A stretch of 64,000 bases of DNA, from NCBI RefSeq assembly GCF_017963645.1, contig NZ_JAGMWN010000009.1, positions 1-64,000 of the forward strand, written 5' to 3'. Under the pieces are notes generated by a model, which made no database searches, was not told where the DNA came from, and saw only the letters and a program-made list of their open reading frames with translations. The position numbers and the translations under genes are program-made. Shown piece by piece: positions 1-8,294 of this stretch (positions are counted from its first letter, which is position 1; the number at the start of each line of letters is the position of its first letter). The DNA is from Marivibrio halodurans (GTDB lineage Bacteria; Pseudomonadota; Alphaproteobacteria; UBA8366; Aestuariispiraceae).

Positions 1-836
<836 letters not shown>

Positions 837-1141
837 GCGGCGAAGCGCACGGAGAGGATCGAGAGACGCCGCTACCGCATTATATATGGCGTGAAGGTCG
901 TAAGCTTGGAGAAATCAAAGTCAAAAATGCTGTGTGAGCCTGAATTGGCCCCGTTTCCGGTCGTCATGACAAGCGCCCCCGCCCATTTGCGACGTCGCGG
1001 CGACGCACCCTAAAACGTGTCTGTAATTATTTTAACCCTTTTTGGTAGCTCGCAACCATCGCGATACGCTCTCCATTACTTTTCTTTTAAGATACTGAAC
1101 TTCATATATTTTTCGCATCCTATAGTGATCGACATCACGGG
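837..1141. other. intergenic stretch, no gene seen
   Basis: No credible gene is seen. The second half (about 1015-1135) is clearly richer in A and T than the flanks and contains runs such as TTTTTCGC and TATAGTGATC. A TATAAT lies on the minus strand at 879-884. The palindrome GCGACGTCGC occurs near 980. The AT-rich part fits a promoter region or foreign DNA. Confidence 0.5.
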
Positions 1142-1445
1142 CTAGGTCGGTTCTCTCCTGGAAATCTGGGGGCCGGGCGCCCACTGCGCACAGCAGCTTT
1201 GAAGGGCATGCGCGATCGTCTGGGGATCAGAGGCGTGAATCATGCGGTAAACGGTGAAAGAGAGCCCTGTTCCGTCGCCGTCCGCGTGGTGTTGAGCGAT
1301 GAGAACCGCATCAGCAAGGAAGGACAACCGCTTCGCTTTAGGGTTGAAAACGAGAATCTCGCGCCAGGGAATAGTCGGGCGCCCAGGAAACGAGAGGCCC
1401 TCTCTCGATAAAGTCACCGCATAGCCCTCGAGAAGGGAGCGCCCG
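1142..1445 (-). pseudogene. C-terminal fragment of a duplicated membrane protein (copy B')
   Basis: Read on the minus strand, about 95 residues from GRSLLEGYAVTLSREGLSFP to QWAPGPQIS match the C-terminal half of the intact protein at 1998-2660. Shared blocks include L(E/A)GY, GLSFPGRPTIPW versus GVSFPGAPTIPW, SFTVYRM versus SFTVHRM, and WAPGPQI versus WAPGHEI. The N-terminal half with its membrane segments is missing. Upstream the frame reads out of phase through copy A', so a deletion with a breakpoint near 1440-1450 fused the end of A' to the middle of B'. No independent start is seen, and the fragment is probably not functional. Confidence 0.7.
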
Positions 1446-2001
1446 GCGCCGAGACCACGCCGACGAAGATTCGGCTCGGCGGACGGCTGGCGGCGGCCTC
1501 CCCGCGCCATTCGATGTCCAGTCGTGCGAGCGCGCCGAACAGGCCCCAATCGCGGAAGGCGATATCCTTGATCTCATCCCAGGAAGCCTCGAGGCCCCGC
1601 CAGGGAACGCCGACGCCTTGCGGCCCGATCCAAAACACGGCCTCGGTACGCATCTGTCGATAGGTCGACAGCAGCAGTCGGATCAAAGGCCGCGCCGCCG
1701 CGAACAGCGCGACGATCAGGAAGCCTGCGTAAAGGGTAAGCGGCGATAGAAGGGCGCCTGCGTGCACGGCTCGCCAAATCCGCGTCGCCCCCGACCCGGC
1801 CATCAGGCAAAGGAAGCCCAGCAGCCACAGCATCGCCACGATCAACGACCAGCCAGCGATCTGGGACGGTCGGAACAGGATGCGCCGCCCGGCCCGCAGG
1901 TCGGCCTGCAAAGCCTTGATCAGCGCATGCGGACCTTCTTGGTCCGAACCCGTACGCGCCGGAGCCGCGCCGCCGTCGGGCGCGCCGCTTTCGTCCGTCA
2001 T
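1414..2001 (-). pseudogene. membrane protein copy A', C-terminally truncated duplicate
   Basis: The ATG at 2001 forms an ATGA overlap with the stop of the preceding gene, which fixes the start. The 195-residue product has two hydrophobic segments (about 50-75 and 90-110) and then a soluble block, VGVPWRGLEASWDEIKDIAF, that matches VKVPGAELAVRWDEIEEVVY of the intact paralogue at 2657-3259. Homology holds up to FVGVV, where the paralogue has FVGLN, and then stops. The last residues come from read-through of the deletion junction with copy B'. About 20 normal C-terminal residues are lost. It could still be translated as part of the overlapping operon. Confidence 0.65.
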
Positions 2002-2660
2002 GCGTCCCGCTCCGCCGGCGAGGTCCACGCGCGCGGGGCCGGATAGGGTTTCGCGCAGATTTCGTGCCCGGGCGCCCAGCTGTCACGGCAGCGGTACAGG
2101 GCGTAGGCGATCATCGGCGGGAACGACGGCTGCACCATTCGATGAACGGTGAAGGAGATGCGCCGCGCATCGCGCGATGTATCGCGGACGCCCACCAGGA
2201 TCGCTGAAGACTGCAGCGTCACACTGCCGGGACTTACATCGAACAGAAACAGATCCGACCACGGGATCGTCGGCGCGCCTGGAAAGGAGACGCCCTTCTT
2301 CGAAAAGACGATCGAATAGCCCGCCAAGACCGAACGCCCGATTTGCCGGAGCAGACCGCCCATGAAGATGAGGAGAAGCGAACAAAGGATGACGGCGGGC
2401 GGAAACAAGAGCACCCCCACGCGGACCTTATCTTCAGCCTCCTGGACGCTCGCCAAGACCGTCGCCGGATCAAGCGTCGGTGCGGTGAGAAGCATCCTAA
2501 AGGCGCCCGCGAAGATAAAGCCGAGGAAGCCGACAGAGACGGCGAGGCCGGCGATCCACAAGGAAGCCGAGAGCACGAGTCCTAGCGCATCGACGGACAC
2601 GACGACTTCGTCATCCTCCTCCAGACGCTCGGGAAGTGTTTCCGGGGTGTATTTGGTCAA
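1998..2660 (-). CDS. two-TM membrane protein with PH-like C-terminal region (copy B)
   Basis: The 220-residue protein has strong hydrophobic stretches at about 28-60 and 83-105. A soluble domain of about 100 residues follows (SFPGAPTIPWSDLFLFDV, SFTVHRMVQ, DSWAPGHEICAKP). The layout of two membrane spans followed by a beta-rich domain with an IPWSDL motif resembles bacterial PH-like (STM3941-type) proteins, but this is a weak family guess. It starts at TTG 2660, overlapping the stop of the previous gene (TTGA) and preceded by GGAGGAGGGAG. The stop overlaps the next ATG by 4 bases, so translation is probably coupled. The function is unknown. Confidence 0.6.
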   Translation of the reverse strand: MTKYTPETLPERLEEDDEVVVSVDALGLVLSASLWIAGLAVSVGFLGFIFAGAFRMLLTAPTLDPATVLASVQEAEDKVRVGVLLFPPAVILCSLLLIFMGGLLRQIGRSVLAGYSIVFSKKGVSFPGAPTIPWSDLFLFDVSPGSVTLQSSAILVGVRDTSRDARRISFTVHRMVQPSFPPMIAYALYRCRDSWAPGHEICAKPYPAPRAWTSPAERDA

Positions 2661-3259
2661 GCTCCCTCCTCCGGCGCGGCGAGATATCGCTCGCGCGCGG
2701 CCTGTAGGACCGGCTCGATGACGAGGGGCGACGCCGAATTGAGCCCGACGAAGGCCGAAAGGTCATGTGCGGGCCGCGCGCCGTCGGCCTTCACGCGGAC
2801 GATCAGACGGGCGAAGACGGCGAAGAAGAGGAAATCGCGATAGACGACCTCCTCGATCTCGTCCCACCGAACGGCCAATTCGGCGCCCGGGACCTTCAGT
2901 CCCTCCGGGCCGACATGCAGCACCTCGCCCATCCGGGCCTGCCGCAAGGCGACTCGGAACAGCCGCGTCGCAAGATAGGAGACCGCCGCCGCAACCAGTG
3001 CGATCACCGCGATGGCGACGCTTAGCGCCGAGGCCGGCGCCGCGCCGAGGGTGAGCGCGCCCAGATGCACCGCCCCCGCCGCGGCCAGGGGGACCGATAG
3101 GCACAAGAAGCCGATCGTCGGGCCGCATAGATACCAACCGATAACGGGGTCGGCCATGAAGACGACGGTCTTGTCCGTGTGCACGTCCCGCACCAACAGA
3201 TCCACCGCCGTGAGCGGCCGTGCGTCGTCCGACTCAGCGGTTGGGCTTTTGGTCTGCAC
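2657..3259 (-). CDS. two-TM membrane protein with PH-like C-terminal region (copy A)
   Basis: The 200-residue protein starts at GTG 3259, with GAGGAGA upstream. Hydrophobic segments lie at about 42-65 and 75-100, followed by a soluble region containing VGPEGLKVPGAELAVRWDEI and FLFFAVFARLIV. It is the first gene of the pair A-B that is repeated downstream as A'-B'. The two genes always occur together with 4-base overlaps, so they probably form a heteromeric membrane complex (inference). No catalytic motif is seen. The WDEI block resembles bacterial PH-like domains. Confidence 0.6.
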   Translation of the reverse strand: MQTKSPTAESDDARPLTAVDLLVRDVHTDKTVVFMADPVIGWYLCGPTIGFLCLSVPLAAAGAVHLGALTLGAAPASALSVAIAVIALVAAAVSYLATRLFRVALRQARMGEVLHVGPEGLKVPGAELAVRWDEIEEVVYRDFLFFAVFARLIVRVKADGARPAHDLSAFVGLNSASPLVIEPVLQAARERYLAAPEEGA

Positions 3260-3537
3260 GCCGTCTCCTCACACCATGGGGGGCGGTCCTCCGCCCCGAA
3301 AGGCTATTGTTGCAGCGCGCCATGCAACGGGGCATCAGTCTTGCGCCGCCCGCCAGTCTGGGTCGGGGAGTCTTGGGTGAAGGGGCCCCGGGCCATCCGC
3401 AGTTCCTGCGCCGGTCGGCGGCGTCTGTCGCTCAGGGCTTCCGGATCTCCGTCAACGTTGGGAGTTCCGCGACCGGCTTCTTGATCAGCGGATTGCAGAG
3501 ACGGACGCTGCCAGACTATCCGCCCTGCGTCGATCGC
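3260..3537. other. intergenic stretch, no gene recognised
   Basis: The stretch lies between the start of copy A and the 3' end of the HlyC-like pseudogene, both on the minus strand. A GC-rich hairpin GGGGCGG-TCCT-CCGCCCC-like structure occurs near 3279-3297, just upstream of the copy A ribosome site. A plus-strand open frame crosses it, but it has no recognisable motif and unusual composition for a gene. Confidence 0.4.
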
Positions 3538-4080
3538 TCATCTTTCGTCCGCGCCCACACCGCTCGCGCGCCGCATCATCCGCTTCCCTGTCTCGGGATC
3601 CGTCGTCATGACGAAGTGCTCCGCGCCGTCGAAGACCTCTCGATCAAGTGCAGCCAGCACGGGGTCCGCCCCGCCGAACGGCGCGGCGAGATCGATCGCG
3701 ACTGGAATCTCGCCGCACCGCCAATCCGCGACGCGCAGACGCGATCTGCCCGCTTCAAGCTCCTCGAACACCTCCTGCGATACCTAGGCCCAGGCGGCGT
3801 AAGCCACCGGCAACCCGTCGCTGCGAATGATCCGACACTGCTCCAACTGCAAGGCCGGAACGAGCAGCCATTCAAGGTCCGATAGCAAAAGATGGCGATG
3901 AGAGGCGGAGTTCATGAAGAGCCACGCCGCCGCGCCAAAACGGTTCGCCATTTGCGCGGAACGCGCGTTGCGCAGGGTTTCCCGCGCCTCTGCAGGCTCC
4001 ACCCGGTTCTCATGTTCGGGGCCGTCCGTTTCTTGGTCATGCAACTCATTTTTTCTCGCGTCTAATGTCATGATTTCCAA
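3538..4080 (-). pseudogene. HlyC-like RTX toxin-activating acyltransferase, amber-interrupted
   Basis: The minus-strand frame from 4080 (TTG; an ATG lies at 4071) gives FGAAAWLFMNSASHRHLLLS and VLPA/QLEQC-type blocks ending in GLPVAYAAWA, the hallmark of toxin-activating lysine acyltransferases (HlyC: WLWMNSPLHR, PVAYCSWA). A TAG codon at 3784-3786 follows. The same frame then continues without a shift: VSQEVFEELEAG, RVADWRCGE, AIDLAAPFGGAD, to a stop at 3538. The catalytic His region (NSASHRH) and the Asp region (AIDLAAPFGG) are both present. HlyC enzymes transfer fatty acyl groups from acyl carrier protein to toxin lysines. One base change separates this gene from an intact one of about 180 residues. 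No intact RTX toxin is seen nearby. An alternative is a sequencing error. Confidence 0.8.
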
Positions 4081-4273
4081 CCAACGGACTAAGTTTAATT
4101 TCTCGACGTAAGTTCGAGCACCTTAGCAGAGCGCACAAGAAAAAAAACTGCTAAAAAGTGCATCACTCCCGCCCTCCCTCTCTCGCTAGGCGGCGTATCG
4201 TCGCTTGTGCAACCCCGTGCACGTCATCTCCGCAAGAGCCATTGATCTGATCCCCGAAAACTGGATCGCTTTC

Positions 4274-4316
4274 CTTTAGCCCGCATTTCTCACCAGGGTT
4301 TCTGAGGCGCGGCCGT
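4274..4316. repeat. solo IS1380-type terminal repeat (copy 1 of 2)
   Basis: This 43-base segment matches 33193-33235 at 42 of 43 positions and in the same orientation. At the second site it lies at the outer end of an IS1380 transposase remnant, which identifies it as an IS end. Here no IS1380 coding sequence is left: an IS3 orfB remnant begins immediately at 4317. The core reads GAGAAATGCGGG on the minus strand. Confidence 0.8.
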
Positions 4317-4600
4317 ACCCGCAGCCCCTGCGCCCACATGACCCGCTCGACAGGGTGCAGGCCGCAGGAGATATCCACGGCCCAGATCGTGCCGGAACCG
4401 CCGGGCGCCGTAGGTGCGGTCACTGGCGACATAGCAGGCACGGACCTTGGCACCGATTGCCTCGTCCTCGCGAGCACGCCGGGACGGCGCACGGATTAAC
4501 CAGGCATGGAAGCCGCTCCGCGAAACACCAAGCGCTCCGCACATCCAAGATGCCGGCCAAATTCCTCGGCTCTTTGAAATAAAGACGAAGATCATATCGG
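4317..4600 (-). pseudogene. IS3-family orfB remnant (N-terminal third, frameshifted)
   Basis: The minus-strand frame from ATG 4595 reads ISKSRGIWPASWMCGALGVS, SGFHAWL and DRTYGARRFRHDLG, typical of the N-terminus of IS3-family OrfB. The frame then shifts. A second frame continues with SCGLHPVERVMWAQGLRVRP, the next conserved block (normally CGLHRIERLMRAQ). Homology ends at the IS1380-type repeat at 4316. The DDE catalytic domain is absent. Upstream of about 4600 the sequence turns AT-rich and no orfA is seen, so both ends are broken. Confidence 0.75.
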
Positions 4601-4717
4601 TTATTCGCGAAGTAGGTGGCGGATCTTTTTAGAATCCATCTCACCTATACTGATATTTTTTCCATAATTATTAAAATTAACTGAAATATGCGCCTTATAA
4701 AACTTAAATTTATTCAT
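4601..4717 (-). CDS. small AT-rich reading frame, unknown
   Basis: A 38-codon frame starts at ATG 4717 after a good ribosome site (GGAAGG, 5 bases upstream) and ends at 4601. The product is basic and rich in Asn, Lys, Phe and Ile (MNKFKFYKAHISVNFN at the start), quite unlike its neighbours in composition. It ends where the IS3 remnant begins, so it may be the 5' end of a truncated foreign gene. No family is recognised. Confidence 0.25.
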   Translation of the reverse strand: MNKFKFYKAHISVNFNNYGKNISIGEMDSKKIRHLLRE

Positions 4718-5043
4718 AGAAACCTTCCAAGCCTATCTCATAGGATATAATTAGAAAATTCCAGCTTAAAATGCTCCGATCCTTTGGGGGCAGATCACAG
4801 TCAATCCAAACGGCTCGCTCGCCCAACTACTGCGTTTGGAGAAACTGCGTCCTGTTCCAACTTGACAACGAACGGACGACATGGCTACCATATAGTATAA
4901 ATAAATCCGTATCAGCATTTCATCCCATCCGCCGTAAGCGGAGCTGACACAAAAGGGGTGTTAGCGCCGATCGGTTCGCGACCTGTGGGTGGGCGTGTTT
5001 CGGGTTGAGACGCTAGAGTCCTAGAACGGAAGGAGGAAACGTT
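4718..5043. other. leader region of the PhyH gene, AT-rich upstream part
   Basis: No gene is seen. Positions 4718-4770 are AT-rich. Around 4778-4803 the minus strand reads GTGATCTGCCCCCAAAGG, which resembles some IS3-family ends (weak). The promoter and operator for the dioxygenase gene lie at 4862-4897. The remaining 145 bases form a long 5' leader ending in the ribosome site AAGGAGG at about 5030-5036. Confidence 0.45.
4862..4897 (+). promoter_or_regulatory. promoter with operator-like palindrome for the dioxygenase gene
   Basis: TTGACA at 4862-4867 and TACCAT at 4886-4891, spaced by 18 bases, form a plausible sigma-70 promoter. Overlapping the -10 is CTACCATATAGTA (4885-4897), a near-palindrome whose reverse complement occurs exactly at 25832-25844 upstream of the acyl-CoA ligase gene. 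This points to shared regulation, probably by the TetR protein encoded at 7466-8089 (inference). Confidence 0.5.
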
Positions 5044-5931
5044 GTGAGCGCAGTAACGACCAGCATCCTGACACGAGACGAAATTTCGGCTTATGCGAGG
5101 GACTTCGTTCCGAAAGCGTCCGCCGCTGGCGGGCCGGGAATCCTCACGCAGGATGAAATCGACGCCTATAACAGAGACGGGTTCATGGTACCGAACTACC
5201 GTCTGGATCCGGATACGCTCGGCCGCCTGGCGGAAATGAGCGAGCGGCTGGTGGATTGGAATCCGCATATCACGGATTCGCTGTTCGCGTGCCCGCATAT
5301 GAAAAGCGGCGGACACCGCAATCTCAAGACGGAGCCGGGATGGATGGATTTCGCCACCCATCCGGATATCCTGGATATGATGGAGCAGTTGATCGGCCCC
5401 AATATCATCCTTTGGGGCGCCACCTTGTTCTACAAGACGCCCAAGGAAGGCCCGGCCACGCCGTGGCACCGGGACGCACGGTTCCTGCCGATCACGCCGA
5501 TGGCGACGACCTCGGTGTGGATCGCGGTTTCTCCGTGCAAGAAGGACAACGGCTGCCTGCGGTTCATTCCCGGCTCCCACCAGAGGAAGGAAGTCGGGTC
5601 GCACCGCCGCGAACAACGTGACGATCTGATCTTCAACGCGGGGACGCTCGACGAGAGCGAGTATGACGAAAGCACCGCCGAGGACGTGGAACTGGAACCC
5701 GGGCAGATGGTGTTCTTCGACATCTTCACGATCCACGGGTCGCGGCATAACAAGGGCAACCGCGCGCGCGCGGCCTATTCGATGCGGTATATCCCGTCGA
5801 CGAGCCACTACGATCACGACGCCAACCAGTACAAGGACGTGGAAGCGTTTCAGAACCATACGCGGCGTCTTTATCTGGTGCGCGGACGCGACGTATGCGG
5901 TCTCAACGACTTCACGAAGGGATTGGAATGA
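5044..5931 (+). CDS. phytanoyl-CoA dioxygenase (PhyH) family protein
   Basis: The 295-residue protein starts at GTG, with AAGGAGGAAAC just upstream. It has the iron and 2-oxoglutarate site of the PhyH family: WHRDARF (His142, Asp144) and a distal His231 in TIHGSRHNKGNRARAAYSMR, followed by the oxoglutarate-binding Arg. Family enzymes hydroxylate unactivated carbons of acids, acyl-CoAs or small natural products, coupled to 2-oxoglutarate decarboxylation. The N-terminus is odd: ILTRDEISAYARDF (8-21) is repeated as ILTQDEIDAYNRDGF (33-47), so the first 30 residues look like a duplicated start. The gene precedes a solute-binding protein gene and probably performs the first oxidation of the imported substrate (inference). 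Confidence 0.85.
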   Translation: MSAVTTSILTRDEISAYARDFVPKASAAGGPGILTQDEIDAYNRDGFMVPNYRLDPDTLGRLAEMSERLVDWNPHITDSLFACPHMKSGGHRNLKTEPGWMDFATHPDILDMMEQLIGPNIILWGATLFYKTPKEGPATPWHRDARFLPITPMATTSVWIAVSPCKKDNGCLRFIPGSHQRKEVGSHRREQRDDLIFNAGTLDESEYDESTAEDVELEPGQMVFFDIFTIHGSRHNKGNRARAAYSMRYIPSTSHYDHDANQYKDVEAFQNHTRRLYLVRGRDVCGLNDFTKGLE

Positions 5932-6169
5932 CGTCGCTGTCGGCGAGGTAAGGCCGCCGGACCGGCTGCCGGCCATTCGGGGCGGCGCCGGACCCCGGCC
6001 GAACCCTGCCCTTGCGTGAGTTCCGTCTAGGAATCCGACAAAATCGAAGAACAGTGCGAGGCGGGGAATACGCTCCGCCCGAAGGAGAGCGTTAGGTATC
6101 GATAAACCGAAAACGATCCGCGGATAAGGTGATAATGCCACCGCGGCACAATAGAGGGAGGAATGTATC

Positions 6170-7327
6170 GTGGATATTGGATTGAGGCTTTCACGCCGAA
6201 AAATCCTCGGTGCCGCCGTGGCATCGTTGGTCGGATTGGCCGTGGCCCACACGGCGGTGGCCGAGGATACTGTAAAGTTCGGTTCGTTCGTATCGACCTC
6301 CGGTCCGGGTTCGCCCTACGGGATCGATCAGGACCAGGCGATGAAGCTCGCCGTGAAATACATCAACGCCGACGGGGGCATACTCGGTCGAAAGGTGATC
6401 CTCGATCAACAGGACACGGCGTTCAACAAGACGCAGGCCCAGTCGGTCATTCGGGGATTCATCGGAAATGACGACGTGATCGCGGTCGTCGGGCCGACAT
6501 CCAGCGGCGAGGCTTTCGCGGCCGATCCGGCCGCCGTGGCCGCCGGCCTGCCCGTGCTAGCCCCCAATAATGGGGCCCAGGGCGTTCCGCAAATCGGGCC
6601 TTACGTGCACCGCATCGGGGTGCCCGAGGAACTGCTTCTGCCCGCGGCAGCCGAGTATGCGGCCAAGGCGCTCGGATTGAAGACCGCGGCGATCATGTAC
6701 GCCCAGAACGACGCTTTCGCGACGACGGGATACGAGGCCTTCAACGAGAGCCTGGAAGAAGTCGGCGTCGATGTCGTTCAGGTGGTCGGCTACGACTCCT
6801 CGTCGGTCGACTTCAAGTCCCAGCTTCTACTGATCAAGGAGAAGAACCCGGACGCCGTCTTCGTCGCGGCGCTCGCGACCGACGCCGCGCTGTTGCTGCG
6901 GCAGATGCGGCAGAACGGGATCGACGTGCCGATCGTCGGAAACGTCGCCTTCACCGCGCCGACGCTGGTCGAGGCCGCCGGCGACGCAGTCGAGGGCCTG
7001 ATCGTCGCGGCGACCTGGGATCCCGCCGATACGTCGGAATTGAACCAACGATTCATCGCCGACTATAAGACCGAATACGACCGTGAGCCGACGGCGTTGT
7101 CGGCCAACGCGTTCAACTGCGTCTACATCCTGAAGGAAGCGATCGAGAACTCGAAGGAATTCACCCGCGAGGGCGTCCAGAAGGGTCTTCTCGCGATGCG
7201 CGGCTACAGCTATCTCGGCGTTCCGGTCGAATTCAAGAAGATCGACGGCGGTCTTCGGGATGCGGCCGCGGAACGTCCAATCCTGTACAAGTACAAGGAC
7301 GGGAAGCCGGTCAAGCTCGAACAATAA
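6170..7327 (+). CDS. Liv-type ABC transporter substrate-binding protein
   Basis: The 385-residue protein starts at GTG after AGGGAGGAAT. The N-terminus SRRKILGAAVASLVGLAVAH is a Tat-like signal with a cleavage site near AVA-ED. The mature part follows the branched-chain amino-acid binding-protein fold (periplasmic binding protein type 1): KFGSFVSTSGPGSPYGIDQD, GGILGRKV, VIAVVGPTSSGEA, and a C-terminal Leu-Glu-Gln tail. Such proteins bind amino acids, amides, aromatic acids or similar anions. Its permeases and ATPases are probably those at 20650-23950, the only incomplete Liv set nearby lacking a binding protein. It follows the dioxygenase gene by 238 bases and ends in an intrinsic terminator. 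Confidence 0.88.
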   Translation: MDIGLRLSRRKILGAAVASLVGLAVAHTAVAEDTVKFGSFVSTSGPGSPYGIDQDQAMKLAVKYINADGGILGRKVILDQQDTAFNKTQAQSVIRGFIGNDDVIAVVGPTSSGEAFAADPAAVAAGLPVLAPNNGAQGVPQIGPYVHRIGVPEELLLPAAAEYAAKALGLKTAAIMYAQNDAFATTGYEAFNESLEEVGVDVVQVVGYDSSSVDFKSQLLLIKEKNPDAVFVAALATDAALLLRQMRQNGIDVPIVGNVAFTAPTLVEAAGDAVEGLIVAATWDPADTSELNQRFIADYKTEYDREPTALSANAFNCVYILKEAIENSKEFTREGVQKGLLAMRGYSYLGVPVEFKKIDGGLRDAAAERPILYKYKDGKPVKLEQ

Positions 7328-7362
7328 AACTTCCTTCCCTACACCAACTTGCCATACTAATA

Positions 7363-7394
7363 GGGCGGTCCCCGATTGGGACCACCCATTTTTT
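7363..7394 (+). terminator. intrinsic terminator after the binding-protein gene
   Basis: The stem GGGCGGTCCC / GGGACCACCC has 9 of 10 pairs and a 5-base loop CGATT, followed by A and TTTTTT (7389-7394). It separates the binding-protein gene from the convergent tetR gene. Confidence 0.8.
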
Positions 7395-7465
7395 CGATTC
7401 CGATTGGTCGGTGGAACGCTTACGGCGAGGATGCCGTCGGGGTCGGACGCGGTTGGAGAGGGCCC

Positions 7466-8089
7466 TTACGATTTTGGCGCCGTGCCTACGAGCCGCAGGA
7501 CGAGTTCCGCCATTTGGTCCGAGAGCTCGGTCATCGAAAGCCGACCATCGGGACGATACCATACATAGGCCCAGCTGATCATTCCCTGAATGGCGAGCGC
7601 GGCGAAATGGGTGTCGCCGATGGAGAACTCCCCGGCTGCGACCCCTTCGTCTAACAGCTTCGTCAACGCGCGATCGAATTTCCGGCGCTGGGTGCTGATG
7701 CGCTTCAGATCCTCGTCGTTGAGGTTCTTCGCTTCGCGCGCGAAAATCGCAATATGCTTCTGGGATTCCAAAACGGCGGAGACGAACCGGGCGCATATCA
7801 GAGCCAGTTTCTCCGTCGGCGAGTCCGGCAGGACCAGAACGCTGTCCAATGCGGCCTGGGACGAATTGATCCCGCGCGAACAAATTTCGGCCAGCAGCTC
7901 GGCCTTCGATCCGAAATGAGAGTAAATGAAGGGCTTCGTGACCCCGAGCTGCTCCGCGACGGCATCCAATGTGGTGTTGTCGTACCCACGTTCGTAAAAC
8001 AGATCGACTGCGGCGCTAATCACCCTTTCCCGCTTCAGCGCGGCGATTTCCCCCTTGATGCCGAGGGCCTGATCGTAGCGTGAACTCAT
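7466..8089 (-). CDS. TetR-family transcriptional regulator
   Basis: The 207-residue protein has an N-terminal helix-turn-helix: RERVISAAVDLFYERGYDNT, LDAVAEQLGVTKPFIYSHFG (about 20-66). The C-terminal ligand domain has no assigned family. A start at ATG 8089 has GAGG upstream. Two tandem palindromes (8113-8165) lie 24-76 bases upstream of the start, which suggests autorepression. Related palindromes in promoters at 4.9, 24.3 and 25.8 kb make it the likely repressor of the whole catabolic island, released by a pathway intermediate such as an acyl-CoA (inference). Confidence 0.9.
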   Translation of the reverse strand: MSSRYDQALGIKGEIAALKRERVISAAVDLFYERGYDNTTLDAVAEQLGVTKPFIYSHFGSKAELLAEICSRGINSSQAALDSVLVLPDSPTEKLALICARFVSAVLESQKHIAIFAREAKNLNDEDLKRISTQRRKFDRALTKLLDEGVAAGEFSIGDTHFAALAIQGMISWAYVWYRPDGRLSMTELSDQMAELVLRLVGTAPKS

Positions 8090-8112
8090 CCGTTAAGCCT
8101 CACCTTACATTC

Positions 8113-8165
8113 TAGTAGAAAAGTCTACTATGCCTTACCTTGCATTGTAGTAGAAAAATCTACCG
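8113..8165. promoter_or_regulatory. two tandem TetR-type operators
   Basis: Site 1 (8113-8130) is a perfect palindrome TAGTAGA-AAAG-TCTACTA. Site 2 (8148-8165) is TAGTAGA-AAAA-TCTACCG. The sites lie 35 bases apart centre to centre and share flanking bases (CATT before each), so they also form a direct repeat. They sit directly upstream of the tetR gene on the minus strand. Confidence 0.75.
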
Positions 8166-8235
8166 ATCCTATGAAAAATTGGCATCTCTAGCAAAAGTTA
8201 CCAAGAGCAATATTCGGTTTTCGGGGAAAATGGCT

Positions 8236-8259
8236 GAAACGCGCGGGGTTCGGCGTTTC
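8236..8259 (-). terminator. weak terminator-like hairpin after the SDR operon
   Basis: GAAACGC and GCGTTTC form a 7-bp stem with a 10-base loop, about 36 bases past the stop of the SDR gene. On the minus strand a TTTTCCCC stretch follows at a distance. It could end the SDR transcript before the tetR promoter, but the U-tract is poor. Confidence 0.35.
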
Positions 8260-8294
8260 GAGTGATTACCCATGGTCGAAATACGAATGATATT

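Noticed and set aside
3220-3885. 221-codon plus-strand frame overlapping the HlyC-like pseudogene
   Set aside because: No recognisable motif, and the minus strand carries clear acyltransferase homology over the same bases.
4912-6252. 446-codon minus-strand frame across the PhyH gene
   Set aside because: It is the shadow of a protein with clear iron-site motifs and its own ribosome site.
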